From assembly GCA_015069335.1 (NCBI GenBank), contig SVIU01000003.1, positions 1 to 52,251 on the forward strand: DNA of 52,251 nt, given 5' to 3'. The DNA comes from Clostridiales bacterium (GTDB taxonomy: Bacteria > Bacillota > Clostridia > Christensenellales > UBA1242). Positions 40,289 through 48,897 of this stretch are shown one piece after another. A model generated the notes under the pieces. The model did no database searches. It saw only the letters and a list, made by a program, of their open reading frames with translations, and was not told where the DNA came from. Made by a program: the position numbers and the translations under genes. Numbering within the stretch: the first letter of the stretch is position 1; the number at the start of each line of letters is the position of its first letter.

Positions 40289-42985
40289 TTAATTTTTCTT
40301 TCCACAGCAGTCTTTGTACTTTTTGCCTGAGCCACAAGCGCAAAGTTCGTTTCTGCCTTGTTCTTTTTGTACAGTTCTTGGCGTATGATTCACCACTTCG
40401 GCTGCTTTGTACTTATCGGCCAGTTCTGGGTGTTCTTTAACCATTTTTTCCGCCATTTCTTTTGGCATTTTTATTTCTATTTTGCTATTTAACAAGAATG
40501 CAACCGTGTCTTCTTGAATTCTTTCAACCATACGGTCAAACATTTCAAAACCTTCTTGTTTGTACATTGTAACAGGGTCGCGTTGGCCATATTGTTGAAC
40601 GATAATTTCGTTTCTTAAAATTGACATTTCGTCAATGTGATCCATCCAAAGTGAGTCAACAACTCTTAGTAGCATAAATCTTTCGATATTGCTAAAGTCA
40701 AACCCAAACTCTTTTGTTTTGTCGCAAAGTGCTTGATAGCGCTCAGTTACGTGTTTAATAAGTTTTTCTTTAAACTCTATTGCATCCAAGTCTTCAACAT
40801 ATTTTTCATTAACAAGATTTGTGCCTTTTGGGAAAAGTTTGTCTTCTAAACCATTATTTATTGCGTTATAATCCCACTCATAACTTGGTTTGTCGGCATC
40901 AACTTGTTCATCACAAATTCTACCAATAACAGCAGGAATCATTTGCAAGATTTGGTCGTGAATGTCAACACCATCCAAAACCTTGTTACGCTCGCCGTAT
41001 ATGATTTCTCTTTGAGTGTTCATAACATCATCAAATCTTAGCACTGTTTTTCTTGAGCCGTAGTGTTGAGCTTCAATACGCTTTTGCGCTGTTTCTATTT
41101 GACGCGACATAATTCTCATTTGAATTGGCATTGAATCGTCAATTTTTAATACATCTGCAATTGTTTGAAGTTTTGTGCCTGCAAAACGAACAATCAAGTC
41201 ATCTTCCAAACTTAAGAAGAAAACCGAACTTCCAACGTCGCCTTGACGGCCGGCACGACCACGTAGCTGGTTGTCAATACGTCTTGATTCGTGACGCTCC
41301 GTGCCAACAATATGTAAACCGCCCGCTTCGATAACTTTTTGTTTTTCTTCGTCAGTTATTGCTTTAAATTCTTTATAATATTTGTTATAAACTTCACGAG
41401 CGTGGTTTAATTTTTCGTCATCACTAGAGTTAAAACTTGTTGCAAAAGAAATTTCTTCCGGCTCAAACTTTTCATTTTCCATTTTTTTAACAGCCATAAA
41501 CTCTGGGTTACCACCAAGCAAAATGTCGGTTCCACGACCTGCCATATTGGTTGCAATTGTAACAGCGCCAAGTCTGCCCGCTTGTGCAACAATTTCACTT
41601 TCTTTTTCGTGATTTTTTGCGTTTAACACAGTGTGTTTAATGCCAGCTCTTGTGAGAGCTTTAGAAAATTCTTCCGATTTGTCAATGTTTACCGTACCAA
41701 CAAGCACTGGTTGACCTTTGGCATTTCTTTCTTTAATTTCTTCTACGATTGCGGCGATTTTGCCTTTTTCGCTTCTGTAAACAATATCTGGCTCGTCAAC
41801 TCTTACACATGGTTTGTTGGTTGGAATTTTAATAACGTCCAATCTATAAATTCCGTTAAACTCAGTTTCTTCGGTTTTTGCAGTACCTGTCATACCACTA
41901 AGCTTTTTATACAAACGGAAGTAGTTTTGGAAAGTTATTGTTGCAAGAGTTTTGTTTTCGTCTTTGATTTTTACGCCCTCTTTGGCTTCGATTGCTTGGT
42001 GCAAACCGTCAGAAAAACGTCTACCTTGCATTAAACGACCAGTAAATTCGTCAACGATTAAAATTTCGTCATCTTTAACAATATAGTTTTCGTCAGCCAC
42101 CATAATATAGTTTGCTTTTAGGGCATTTAAAATGTGGTGGTTAAGTTCCATATGTTTAACATCTGACAAACTTTCTATTCTATAATATTTTTCAGCCTTA
42201 ATTGTACCCTCTTCGGTTAGGTGGATGGCTTTTGTTTTTTTGTCGATTTCAAAATCTTCTTCCGGAGTTAAGGTTTTTGCAAACTTTTGAGCAGTATAAT
42301 ATGCGTCAGAAGATTTTACACCCTTACCAGAAATAATAAGCGGAGTTCTTGCCTCGTCTATCAAAATGCTGTCAACCTCGTCCACAATGGCAAAAAAGTG
42401 GCCACGTTGCATTCTTTGAGCCGCTTGATTAACCATGTTGTCTCTTAGGTAGTCAAAGCCAAGCTCATTGTTGGTTGCATATGTAATATCACAGTTGTAG
42501 GCATCTCTCTTTGCATTTGGATCCATTCCGCTAACAGAAACGCCAACAGTCAAACCCAAAAATCTGTGAACTTTGCCCATTTGAGCAGCGTCACGTTTTG
42601 CCAAATATTCGTTTACTGTAACAATGTGAACACCTTTGCCAGCAAGCGCATTTAAATAGGCCGGAAGTGTTGCAACCAAGGTTTTACCCTCACCGGTTGC
42701 CATTTCGGCAATACGGCCTTGGTGAAGCGCAATACCGCCAAGAATTTGCACATAAAAGTGTTTCATATTTAAAACTCTAAACGCAGCCTCCCTAACAACG
42801 GCATATGCATCTGGCAAAATTTGGTCAAGAGTTTCCCCATTTGCAATCCTTTGTTTTAAGATGTCTGTTTGTGATTTGAGTTCTTCATCTGTCATTGCTG
42901 CATATTTTTCGTCCAATGCAACAACTTGATCTGCAATTTTTTTAAGTTTTTTTAAGCTTTTGCTATCTCTATTAAATAGTCCCAT
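40289..42985 (-). CDS. secA: Preprotein translocase ATPase SecA
   Basis: This 898-residue motor drives secretory proteins through SecYEG. Order: N-terminal DEAD motor with GEGKTLVATLPAYLNAL and DEVDSILIDEARTPL, preprotein cross-linking domain, second motor domain with TIATNMAGRGTDILLGG, helical wing/scaffold, and a C-terminal SEC-C zinc motif CACGSGKKYKDCC. Length is normal. A -35 TTGATA/-10 TAAAAT promoter precedes it, and AGGAG lies 11 nt above the ATG. It is monocistronic. The frame is intact from end to end. Confidence 0.98.
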   Translation of the reverse strand: MGLFNRDSKSLKKLKKIADQVVALDEKYAAMTDEELKSQTDILKQRIANGETLDQILPDAYAVVREAAFRVLNMKHFYVQILGGIALHQGRIAEMATGEGKTLVATLPAYLNALAGKGVHIVTVNEYLAKRDAAQMGKVHRFLGLTVGVSVSGMDPNAKRDAYNCDITYATNNELGFDYLRDNMVNQAAQRMQRGHFFAIVDEVDSILIDEARTPLIISGKGVKSSDAYYTAQKFAKTLTPEEDFEIDKKTKAIHLTEEGTIKAEKYYRIESLSDVKHMELNHHILNALKANYIMVADENYIVKDDEILIVDEFTGRLMQGRRFSDGLHQAIEAKEGVKIKDENKTLATITFQNYFRLYKKLSGMTGTAKTEETEFNGIYRLDVIKIPTNKPCVRVDEPDIVYRSEKGKIAAIVEEIKERNAKGQPVLVGTVNIDKSEEFSKALTRAGIKHTVLNAKNHEKESEIVAQAGRLGAVTIATNMAGRGTDILLGGNPEFMAVKKMENEKFEPEEISFATSFNSSDDEKLNHAREVYNKYYKEFKAITDEEKQKVIEAGGLHIVGTERHESRRIDNQLRGRAGRQGDVGSSVFFLSLEDDLIVRFAGTKLQTIADVLKIDDSMPIQMRIMSRQIETAQKRIEAQHYGSRKTVLRFDDVMNTQREIIYGERNKVLDGVDIHDQILQMIPAVIGRICDEQVDADKPSYEWDYNAINNGLEDKLFPKGTNLVNEKYVEDLDAIEFKEKLIKHVTERYQALCDKTKEFGFDFSNIERFMLLRVVDSLWMDHIDEMSILRNEIIVQQYGQRDPVTMYKQEGFEMFDRMVERIQEDTVAFLLNSKIEIKMPKEMAEKMVKEHPELADKYKAAEVVNHTPRTVQKEQGRNELCACGSGKKYKDCCGKKN

Positions 42986-43024
42986 ATTGTTAATACTCCT
43001 AGTAGTAAAATAAATTCCTTTGGT

Positions 43025-43052
43025 ATTTTACACTATTTAATTAAAATATCAA
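43025..43052 (-). promoter_or_regulatory. secA promoter
   Basis: On the minus strand TTGATA (43047-43052), 16 nt, TAAAAT (43025-43030). The leader is about 30 nt. Confidence 0.6.
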
Positions 43053-43177
43053 AACAAAAAAACAAATTTTAATTATATGGGCTTGATTTGGGTGAGGTTT
43101 TAATGAATAACGCTAAAATTACAAGTTTTTTAACAAAAACAATTTTGCTAGCAAAATTCAACCTTTTCATTTTTCTC

Positions 43178-43324
43178 GTGTGCTAAAGGCACACTTTTCC
43201 CGTTTCTCTTTTCTTGCGTTTCGAAGAAACGCCTTATCCTTCACTTTTCACGCGTTTCGCTAGAAACGCTTTTCGTTTTTCGTGTTGCCGATAGGCAACC
43301 ATTCGTGCGTTTCGCTAGAAACGC
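43178..43324 (-). repeat. Array of five hairpins with GAAAAA/GTGAA spacers after greA
   Basis: Five stem-loops are separated by purine-rich spacers (sense strand): GCGTTTC-TAGC-GAAACGC (twice), GTTGCC-TATC-GGCAAC, GCGTTTC-TTC-GAAACGC and GTGTGC-loop-GCACAC. Spacers read ACGAAAAACGAAAA, GTGAAAAGTGAAGGATAAG and similar. A further perfect palindrome AATTTTGC-GCAAAATT type lies at 43141-43158. With the latter it fills most of the 369-nt gap between secA and greA; no gene is present. Confidence 0.85.
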
Positions 43325-43326
43325 TA

Positions 43327-43352
43327 AAAAAACATCCTTTCAGATGTTTTTT
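43327..43352 (-). terminator. greA terminator
   Basis: AAAAAACATC-CTTTCA-GATGTTTTTT, 2 nt past the greA stop. It is symmetric and could work both ways. Confidence 0.85.
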
Positions 43353-43354
43353 TG

Positions 43355-43825
43355 TTATGCTTTTATTTCCAAAATTTTGAGTGTGCATTCGCCAACTGGT
43401 GTCTTTACAACAACTGTCTCGCCTTTTTTCTTTCCAAGAAGTGCAGCGCCTACTGGTGATTCATTTGAAATTAAACCTTTGCTTGGATCGCTTTCAGTGC
43501 TGCCAATGATTGTGTATTCAACTTCTTCGTCAAAATCTTCGTCATAGGCTTTTACTGTGCAACCAATTGAAACTTTTGATGTGTCAATGTTGTCTTTATC
43601 AATTATGATGCAAGTTTTGATTTTTGTTTCCATTTCAGCAATTTCGGCTTCGATTTTGCCTTGCTCTTCTTTTGCGCTGTCATATTCTGCGTTTTCGGAC
43701 AAGTCGCCAAATTCTCTTGCAATACCAATTTTTTTGGTAACTTCTGGTCTTAAAACTGTTCTATAATAATTTAATTTTTCTTCTAATTGTTTTTTACCTT
43801 CTTCGGTTAAATATACTGCTTGCAT
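43355..43825 (-). CDS. greA: Transcription elongation factor GreA
   Basis: This 156-residue factor rescues backtracked RNA polymerase by stimulating transcript cleavage. It has an N-terminal coiled coil with the acidic tip (IAREFGDLSENAEYDSAKEEQ) and a C-terminal FKBP-like domain (ISNESPVGAALLGKKKGETVVVKTP). The tip acidic residues are in place and length is typical. GGAGG precedes the ATG. A long inverted repeat (GACAT...ATAATAT/ATATTAT...ATGTC, 43858-43891) lies about 35 nt upstream, in a 232-nt gap with no gene. Confidence 0.96.
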   Translation of the reverse strand: MQAVYLTEEGKKQLEEKLNYYRTVLRPEVTKKIGIAREFGDLSENAEYDSAKEEQGKIEAEIAEMETKIKTCIIIDKDNIDTSKVSIGCTVKAYDEDFDEEVEYTIIGSTESDPSKGLISNESPVGAALLGKKKGETVVVKTPVGECTLKILEIKA

Positions 43826-44014
43826 AAAATACCTCCCATTTGTTAAAAAAAATTATGTGACATACGCATAATATGTTAAATATTATATGTCTGCCAACAC
43901 AAATTATTCATATGATTTTTTTTGTTTGTTTAACCAAACGAGCGTAATAATAACATTTTGCCGTGTGTTTGTCAAGTTATTTTTGAATATTTTAAATAAT
44001 AAACGAAATTACAA

Positions 44015-44045
44015 AAAAATACACACCGTTTAAGTGTGCATTTTT
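44015..44045 (-). terminator. Terminator after jag
   Basis: On the minus strand GCACAC-TTAAACG-GTGTGT is followed by ATTTTTTT. It closes the rpmH-to-jag transcription unit. Confidence 0.7.
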
Positions 44046-44057
44046 ATTGTTTCTTTT

Positions 44058-44834
44058 TTATTCTTTATCTGTTTTTAAACGAATTGTCAAATATCTATAT
44101 GGCTCTTCACCTGTTGAAATTGTTTCAACAAATCTGTCATTTGCAAGTGCAGAGTGAATGATTCTTCTTTCGTTGGCTGTCATTGGTTCCAACTTGACAG
44201 CGTGACGGGTTTTTGCAACTTTTCTTGCCATACGGTTTGCAAGCGCAACCAAAGTGTCTTCGCGTTTTGCTCTGTAGTTGTCGCAATCCACGCGTATTTT
44301 TTTAGCGTGGCGATTGTTTTTACCTACATAAACATTTGAAAGGTATTGAATTGCATTCAAGCCCTCGCCCCTAAAACCAATTATGTCAGAAGCGCCAATT
44401 AAATTGATAAACACTTCTTCACTGTTTTCTTCGCTTGTTACGTCAATGTTGTAACCCGCCACATTCAACAAGCCAGAAATAAAGTTTTTTGCCTTGTCAA
44501 CATCTGGTGTTTTTTGACAAACTTGTTTGTTGGAAACAATGTGGTCAACTGGTTCTTCGTGATCGTTTTCACTTGTGTAAGTTGGCTCGTTTACTGCTTC
44601 AACTATTTGTTCTTGTTTTGCCTCTTCCTGGGCTATTTCTTGTTTAAGCTCTTCTTTCTTTTGATATTTTTCTATTGCATCTTCCGAAATAGTAACCAAA
44701 ACTTTTGCTTTTTTAAAAAAGCCACCTTCGTCTAAAATTTTAATATCAACATCTTCTCTAGATGCTTTGAGTTCAAGCAATGCGTTGGTTATTGCTTGTT
44801 CAATATTTTTACCTATTCCTTCACAGGATAACAT
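44058..44834 (-). CDS. jag: Jag/KhpB RNA-binding protein
   Basis: The protein has 258 residues: Jag_N domain (residues 1-50, IEQAITNALLELKASREDVDIKIL), an acidic Q/E linker, a KH domain with the GxxG loop (DIIGFRGEGLNAIQYLSNVYV) and a C-terminal R3H domain (LEPMTANERRIIHSALANDRFVETIS). KhpB pairs with KhpA to bind RNA and influences cell elongation. It starts 14 nt after yidC, with GGGGG upstream, in the rpmH-rnpA-yidD-yidC-jag order seen across Bacillota. Confidence 0.95.
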   Translation of the reverse strand: MLSCEGIGKNIEQAITNALLELKASREDVDIKILDEGGFFKKAKVLVTISEDAIEKYQKKEELKQEIAQEEAKQEQIVEAVNEPTYTSENDHEEPVDHIVSNKQVCQKTPDVDKAKNFISGLLNVAGYNIDVTSEENSEEVFINLIGASDIIGFRGEGLNAIQYLSNVYVGKNNRHAKKIRVDCDNYRAKREDTLVALANRMARKVAKTRHAVKLEPMTANERRIIHSALANDRFVETISTGEEPYRYLTIRLKTDKE

Positions 44835-44848
44835 TGTTTAATCCCCCT

Positions 44849-45931
44849 TTAAGCCTTTTTTCTCTTGTCTAACTTTTTAACAATTTTGTTAACAAGAGGA
44901 GTGGTTGCCAAGCTAAACACCTGTCCCACAACAACATACAAAGCAAACACGGCGTTTGATGTTAAGGTAAACACAATCATAAGTGCAGGGAACAAAATTT
45001 GCATCATTTTGCCTGAGCCAGCTTGTGCTTTTTGTTGGTCGGTTTGCCCAGCATTTTGGGTGTAGAAATTTTTCTTTTGTTCTTTCTTTTTTGCTCTTGT
45101 TACAAGATATTGTGACAAGAAGGTTGAAACACCAGCCAAAATAGAAAGAATAAAGAAACCGTTTACTTGTTTTCCTTCTTCTAAATTGCCCATAATGGCA
45201 TTGAAGGCTGCTTCTTTGTCTTTGTATTCTTGACTTTCTTTATCTTGTGGCAACTCCCATTTTGCCAATTGTGCGAAACTAGCAAAACTTGGCACTGCCT
45301 TTGCCATTGGAGAATCAGCAAGCCAAACGTTTTTTACCCACAAGAAAGATTCTTTAACTTGTGAATATTTATATTCAACAGCCTCATTGGCAAGTTCCAC
45401 ACTTACCACACCTTCGCCTTTTGAAATTGTTATAATATGACCATCAATTTCCGCTTGGGTAAGTTTGTCATAAGCCTCATCAGACAAAACCATACCGGTT
45501 GTCACATAGGTTTTTTGCAACTCTTCATATTGTGTAACAACCTTGTATTGTGCCATGTTGTTAAGTCCGCCAAAAAGCGTGAAGAAAATTGCCATACTAA
45601 GCCCCATAACAACAAGCATTGTCACGCAAGAGCCCATTGGGTTAAAGCCCTCTTTTTTGTAGAGTTCTTGCATTTTTTGGTTTTGCATTTGTTGGTCTGG
45701 ATATTTCTTTTTGATTTCTGCCATTTTTGGAGCAAGTTTTTCTTGAACTTCTGTCATTTTTGCGGTTGAGCGCTTGTTAAAAATGTCAAGTGGTAACATA
45801 ACAATTTTTATGCAAAGTGTAATAAGCACAATTGCAAGGGCATAATTGCCAACAGCTCCGTTAAAGGCAAAAATAATTTTTTCCCACAAACCAGTAGGAA
45901 CGGTTGCAAGCATTCCAGCTAAATTAACCAT
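44849..45931 (-). CDS. yidC: Membrane protein insertase YidC
   Basis: This 360-residue insertase/chaperone has a first TM helix (ALAIVLITLCIKIVMLPLDIF) followed by the cytoplasmic hairpin (KLAPKMAEIKKKYPDQQMQNQKM). The second TM (CVTMLVVMGLSMAIFFTLFGGL) precedes an extracellular insert of about 110 residues that is longer than usual for Gram-positive YidC. Three C-terminal TM helices and a basic tail (VKKLDKRKKA) follow. No lipoprotein signal precedes TM1, unlike Bacillus SpoIIIJ/YqjG. Its start overlaps the yidD end by 13 nt; AAAGGAG lies inside yidD. Confidence 0.94.
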   Translation of the reverse strand: MVNLAGMLATVPTGLWEKIIFAFNGAVGNYALAIVLITLCIKIVMLPLDIFNKRSTAKMTEVQEKLAPKMAEIKKKYPDQQMQNQKMQELYKKEGFNPMGSCVTMLVVMGLSMAIFFTLFGGLNNMAQYKVVTQYEELQKTYVTTGMVLSDEAYDKLTQAEIDGHIITISKGEGVVSVELANEAVEYKYSQVKESFLWVKNVWLADSPMAKAVPSFASFAQLAKWELPQDKESQEYKDKEAAFNAIMGNLEEGKQVNGFFILSILAGVSTFLSQYLVTRAKKKEQKKNFYTQNAGQTDQQKAQAGSGKMMQILFPALMIVFTLTSNAVFALYVVVGQVFSLATTPLVNKIVKKLDKRKKA

Positions 45932-46194
45932 TTTATATCTCCTTTAATGTTTGGTGGAAGCGGGTCAAACCCACATTCCGATTTTGGATTGCACCTTAAT
46001 ATTCTTTTTATGGCAAGCCTTAGGCCCTTAAACGCACCATACTCTTTTATTGCCTGCACTGCATACTGCGAGCAAGTTGGATAAAATCTGCAAGTGTTTG
46101 GAATTAAGGGTGATATGCAATATTTGTAAATTGTAATCAAAAACAAAAATAGCATTTTAAAAGGGAATTCTAATATTTTAATTATTATTCTCAT
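45919..46194 (-). CDS. yidD: Membrane protein insertion efficiency factor YidD
   Basis: The protein has 91 residues. The conserved core reads IYKYCISPLIPNTCRFYPTCSQYAVQAIKEYG, with the characteristic Cys pattern, followed by LAIKRILRCNPKSECGFDPLP. It is thought to help YidC/SRP-dependent insertion. It overlaps rnpA by 17 nt and yidC by 13 nt, with AGGA 8 nt before the ATG, so expression of the three genes is coupled. Confidence 0.94.
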   Translation of the reverse strand: MRIIIKILEFPFKMLFLFLITIYKYCISPLIPNTCRFYPTCSQYAVQAIKEYGAFKGLRLAIKRILRCNPKSECGFDPLPPNIKGDIKWLI

Positions 46195-46528
46195 TAAATA
46201 GTCCTGCTTTTTTAATTACAAAATTAATATCATTTTTAATCTCGTCAAAGGTTTTTTCTGCAATTCCTTCACGAGCAACAAAAATATAGTTATATCGCCT
46301 GTCAATAAGTGGAATAAGAGCTTTAACAATTTCACTCATACGCCTTTTTACCTTGCTTCTAACAACACTTTTGCCAATTTTATTGCTTACCGAAAAACCC
46401 ACTTTAAAGGGTTTTACTTTGGTTTTTATGTAGCACAAACCTATGCAGCCCGCTTTTGCATAATCACCATTTTTATAAATATAATTAAAGTGCTTGTTTT
46501 TTTTGAGGCGATTTTCTTTTTTTAACAT
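46178..46528 (-). CDS. rnpA: Ribonuclease P protein component RnpA
   Basis: The protein has 116 residues from MLKKENRLKK (AGAGGTG upstream); the track's 12 extra codons lie in the hairpin region. It binds RNase P RNA and contacts the pre-tRNA leader. Markers: RLKKNKHFNYIYKNG, KVGFSVSNKIGKSVVRSKVKRRMSEI (RNR-like basic helix) and YIFVAREGIAEKTFDEI. It is separated from rpmH by 190 nt of hairpins instead of the usual short gap. Confidence 0.95.
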   Translation of the reverse strand: MLKKENRLKKNKHFNYIYKNGDYAKAGCIGLCYIKTKVKPFKVGFSVSNKIGKSVVRSKVKRRMSEIVKALIPLIDRRYNYIFVAREGIAEKTFDEIKNDINFVIKKAGLFNENNN

Positions 46529-46543
46529 TGTACACCTCTTTAA

Positions 46544-46714
46544 GCAAATGCCAAGCATTTGCACGAAAAACTAAAAACTAAAAGTTGCTTTTTTCAAAAG
46601 CAACACGAAAAATGATGGATTATTTTTATCTTTCACTTTTCGTTTTTCACGTTGCCGTTAGGCAACATTTCGCGTGTGCCTTGGCACACCTTTCGTGTGT
46701 TTCTCTAGAAACAC
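46544..46714. repeat. Hairpin array between rpmH and rnpA
   Basis: Five stem-loops lie here: GCAAATG-CCAAG-CATTTGC, GTTGCTTTT-TTC-AAAAGCAAC, GTTGCC-GTTA-GGCAAC, GTGTGCC-TT-GGCACAC and GTGTTTC-TCTA-GAAACAC (plus strand). Spacers such as ACGAAAAACTAAAAA or CTTTCACTTTTCGTTTTTCAC join them. The last stem ends 4 nt from the rpmH stop. The array fills the gap; it could mark RNA processing between the two cistrons. Confidence 0.85.
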
Positions 46715-46718
46715 CTTA

Positions 46719-46853
46719 TTACGCAGACAATTTTGCTCTGCCTCTGTTTCTACGTCTTTTCAAAACGTTTCTACCAGATTTGGTTGCCATTCTTTGACGG
46801 AAACCGTGAACTTTGCTTCTTTGTCTTTTTTTAGGTTGATAAGTTCTTTTCAT
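46719..46853 (-). CDS. rpmH: 50S ribosomal protein L34
   Basis: The protein has 44 residues: [20 protein letters not shown]...[20 protein letters not shown], the full-length canonical L34. The track's upstream 24 codons are not part of it; AGGAGG precedes this ATG. It is the first gene of the leftward rpmH-rnpA-yidD-yidC-jag cluster and has a consensus promoter about 85 nt upstream. Confidence 0.97.
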   Translation of the reverse strand: MKRTYQPKKRQRSKVHGFRQRMATKSGRNVLKRRRNRGRAKLSA

Positions 46854-46938
46854 AAATTCCTCCTGCTTTAAAATTTCTCGCTTAAAATGCCATAATAAAC
46901 GACTATAAACAACTTTTACAGCCAAATTAAACTAATGT

Positions 46939-46967
46939 AGTATACAAACATATTAAACTTTTGTCAA
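46939..46967 (-). promoter_or_regulatory. rpmH promoter
   Basis: On the minus strand TTGACA (46962-46967), 17 nt, TATACT (46939-46944). It predicts a leader of about 80 nt. No DnaA boxes (TTATCCACA type) are visible in the 46854-47069 gap, where an origin is often found. Confidence 0.75.
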
Positions 46968-47034
46968 GGGAAATTATAAACAGTAATCGTTAATGATAAA
47001 TCAAAAAGGTTGAGATTTTTTGTCAACAAGGTGG

Positions 47035-47063
47035 TTGACTTTTTTTATTCTTGAATATACAAT
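47035..47063 (+). promoter_or_regulatory. Promoter of the RNHCP gene, leaderless
   Basis: TTGACT (47035-47040), 17 nt, TACAAT (47058-47063), then 6 nt to the ATG at 47070. The expected transcription start is the A of the ATG. Confidence 0.7.
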
Positions 47064-47069
47064 AGGGCT

Positions 47070-47396
47070 ATGAAGAATTTTACAAAAAATGACCAAGGTT
47101 TTGTTTGCGCCAACTGTGGCAAAAATGTTTTGCCTTTGAAATATTCTTCTAGGGACCATTGCCCTCACTGCTTATGCTCGCTGCATGTTGACGTTATGCC
47201 TGGCGACAGAGCAAACACCTGTTTGGGTATTTTGGTGCCTGTTGATTTGGAATATAATTCAAACAAAGGCTACGTTGTTGTTTACAAGTGCGAAAAGTGT
47301 GGCAAGTTGCACAAAAACAAGGTGGCAGATGACGACAGCAAGTTGGTCATCACAAAAATTGCCAACAAAACATACAACAAAAATTTGGCAAATTAA
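47070..47396 (+). CDS. RNHCP domain zinc-ribbon protein
   Basis: This 108-residue protein has the diagnostic stretch SSRDHCPHCLCSLHVDVMPGDR (the RNHCP motif). It has Cys pairs CANC, CPHC and CEKC that could bind zinc. Family members are small Firmicutes/Actinobacteria proteins of unknown function. It sits between rpmH and dnaA, where Bacillus has no gene, and lies 54 nt before the dnaA start, so dnaA may be cotranscribed with it. It has no Shine-Dalgarno; the promoter spacing suggests a leaderless message. Confidence 0.88.
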   Translation: MKNFTKNDQGFVCANCGKNVLPLKYSSRDHCPHCLCSLHVDVMPGDRANTCLGILVPVDLEYNSNKGYVVVYKCEKCGKLHKNKVADDDSKLVITKIANKTYNKNLAN

Positions 47397-47450
47397 AATT
47401 TTTGTTGCTTTAAACAAAAAAATATGACAAAATGTTTCAAAGGAGAAACT

Positions 47451-48800
47451 ATGCAAGAGTTACAAGAATTATGGCAAAAGGTATTAATGAAAATGCAAAA
47501 TTTGGTGTCTGCAATCACCTATGATTTGTGGATTTCAAAACTAGAAGTGTTAGAGCTTAAAAACGGCGAAACACTTTTGCTTTATGCCCCAACAGCATCA
47601 ACCAAAACACAAATTATGAAAAACAACTCTAAACAACTTTTGGAGTGCATTCATGATTGTTTTGGCGAATATGTAAACTTTGAACTTTTGGACAAAGAAG
47701 AAAAAGAAAAATATATGTCCGAAGTTGCAAGCGATAATGTTGTTGCAACCGAAACCAACCACCAAGACCGCGACCAGTTTAACGAAAAATACACTTTTGA
47801 CAACTTTGTTGTTGGAAAAAGCAATCAATTTTGTTATGCCGCTGCACACGCTGTTGCAAAAAATCCTGGTGAAAAGTTTAATCCGCTATTTATTCACAGC
47901 GGAGTTGGTCTTGGCAAAACTCACCTTATGCACGCCATTGGAAATTACATAACTCAATATAGCCCACACCTAAAAGTTAAATATGTAACTTGCGAAAAGT
48001 TTGTAAATGAATATATCGAATCGCTTGGTGTTAAGTCTGGAAAAGACAATGTTGTTTCTGAATTTAGAGAAAAATATCGTAATGTTGACGTTTTAATGAT
48101 TGACGACATTCAATTTATTGCAAAAAAAGATGCAACAATAGAAGAATTTTTCCACACTTTTAACGACCTATATCAAAACAAAAAACAAATTATTATCACA
48201 TCTGACCGTAAACCTCAAGAAATTGATGTTGAAGATAGACTAAAAACTCGTTTCTCTTGCGGACTTATTCAAGATATGCAAATTCCCGAATTTGAAACAA
48301 GAATGGCAATTTTAAAGAAAAAAGCACAACTAGAAAAATTTTATTTGGATGATGATGTAATCAACTTTATTGCCGAAAAACCATTCACCAACATTAGAGA
48401 AATGGAAGGTATGCTTTCAAAAGTTTTCTTCTTTGCAACATTAATGGGCAAAAAATCTGCAACCATGGATGATGCTCGTGAGGCCTTTAAAGAAGATATG
48501 ACGCAATCTTCCGAAAAAACAACTCCCGAACACATTATTTCAACCGTTTGTTCATATTTTGGCATTTCGCAAATGGAAATAACCGGCAAAAAGAAAAACA
48601 AAGAAGTTGTAGAGCCAAGAATGATTGCAATTTATTTGATTGACGACACGCTTGATATTCCACTTGTAACCATTGGCAAATTATTTGGTGGCAGAGATCA
48701 TACAACAATTATGCATGCTCGTGATAAAATTGGCGAACAAATTAAACGTGATAACAAAATGGCAGCAATGATTGCTGACTTGAAAGCGAAAATCAAATAG
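47451..48800 (+). CDS. dnaA: Chromosomal replication initiator DnaA
   Basis: The protein has 449 residues from MQELQELW, preceded by AAAGGAG; the track's first nine codons are leader. Domain I is at about residues 1-80, and a short linker follows. The AAA+ domain has Walker A GVGLGKTHLMHAIGN and Walker B VLMIDDIQF. Domain IV has the DnaA-box reading signature GGRDHTTIMHARDKI near residue 415. It binds DnaA boxes and opens the origin. dnaN does not follow; instead the stop codon runs into a cloverleaf of hairpins and then a toxin-antitoxin module. Confidence 0.98.
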   Translation: MQELQELWQKVLMKMQNLVSAITYDLWISKLEVLELKNGETLLLYAPTASTKTQIMKNNSKQLLECIHDCFGEYVNFELLDKEEKEKYMSEVASDNVVATETNHQDRDQFNEKYTFDNFVVGKSNQFCYAAAHAVAKNPGEKFNPLFIHSGVGLGKTHLMHAIGNYITQYSPHLKVKYVTCEKFVNEYIESLGVKSGKDNVVSEFREKYRNVDVLMIDDIQFIAKKDATIEEFFHTFNDLYQNKKQIIITSDRKPQEIDVEDRLKTRFSCGLIQDMQIPEFETRMAILKKKAQLEKFYLDDDVINFIAEKPFTNIREMEGMLSKVFFFATLMGKKSATMDDAREAFKEDMTQSSEKTTPEHIISTVCSYFGISQMEITGKKKNKEVVEPRMIAIYLIDDTLDIPLVTIGKLFGGRDHTTIMHARDKIGEQIKRDNKMAAMIADLKAKIK

Positions 48801-48881
48801 GCATCGTAACTCCAATAGTATTGGAGTTTGGCACTTGCATAAACGCAAGTGCCTTTTTGTTTTTCAAACAAAAACGATGCC
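48800..48881 (+). other. Cloverleaf structure at the dnaA stop, includes terminator
   Basis: The closing stem GGCATCGT (48800-48807) pairs with ACGATGCC (48874-48881). Within it are three perfect arms: ACTCCAAT-AGT-ATTGGAGT (48809-48827), GGCACTTGC-ATAAAC-GCAAGTGCC (48830-48853, followed by TTTTTG, an intrinsic terminator) and TTTTTGTTT-TTC-AAACAAAAA (48854-48874). Almost every base is paired. The first base is the last base of the dnaA TAG. Confidence 0.75.
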
Positions 48882-48897
48882 CTTTTGGTACGGGCGG

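Noticed and set aside
41633-42034. 133-residue plus-strand ORF
   Set aside because: Shadow of secA, whose frame is intact and conserved throughout.
46854-47069. oriC between rpmH and dnaA
   Set aside because: The position is right for many Bacillota, but I could find no TTATCCACA-like boxes or 13-mer row; not claimed.
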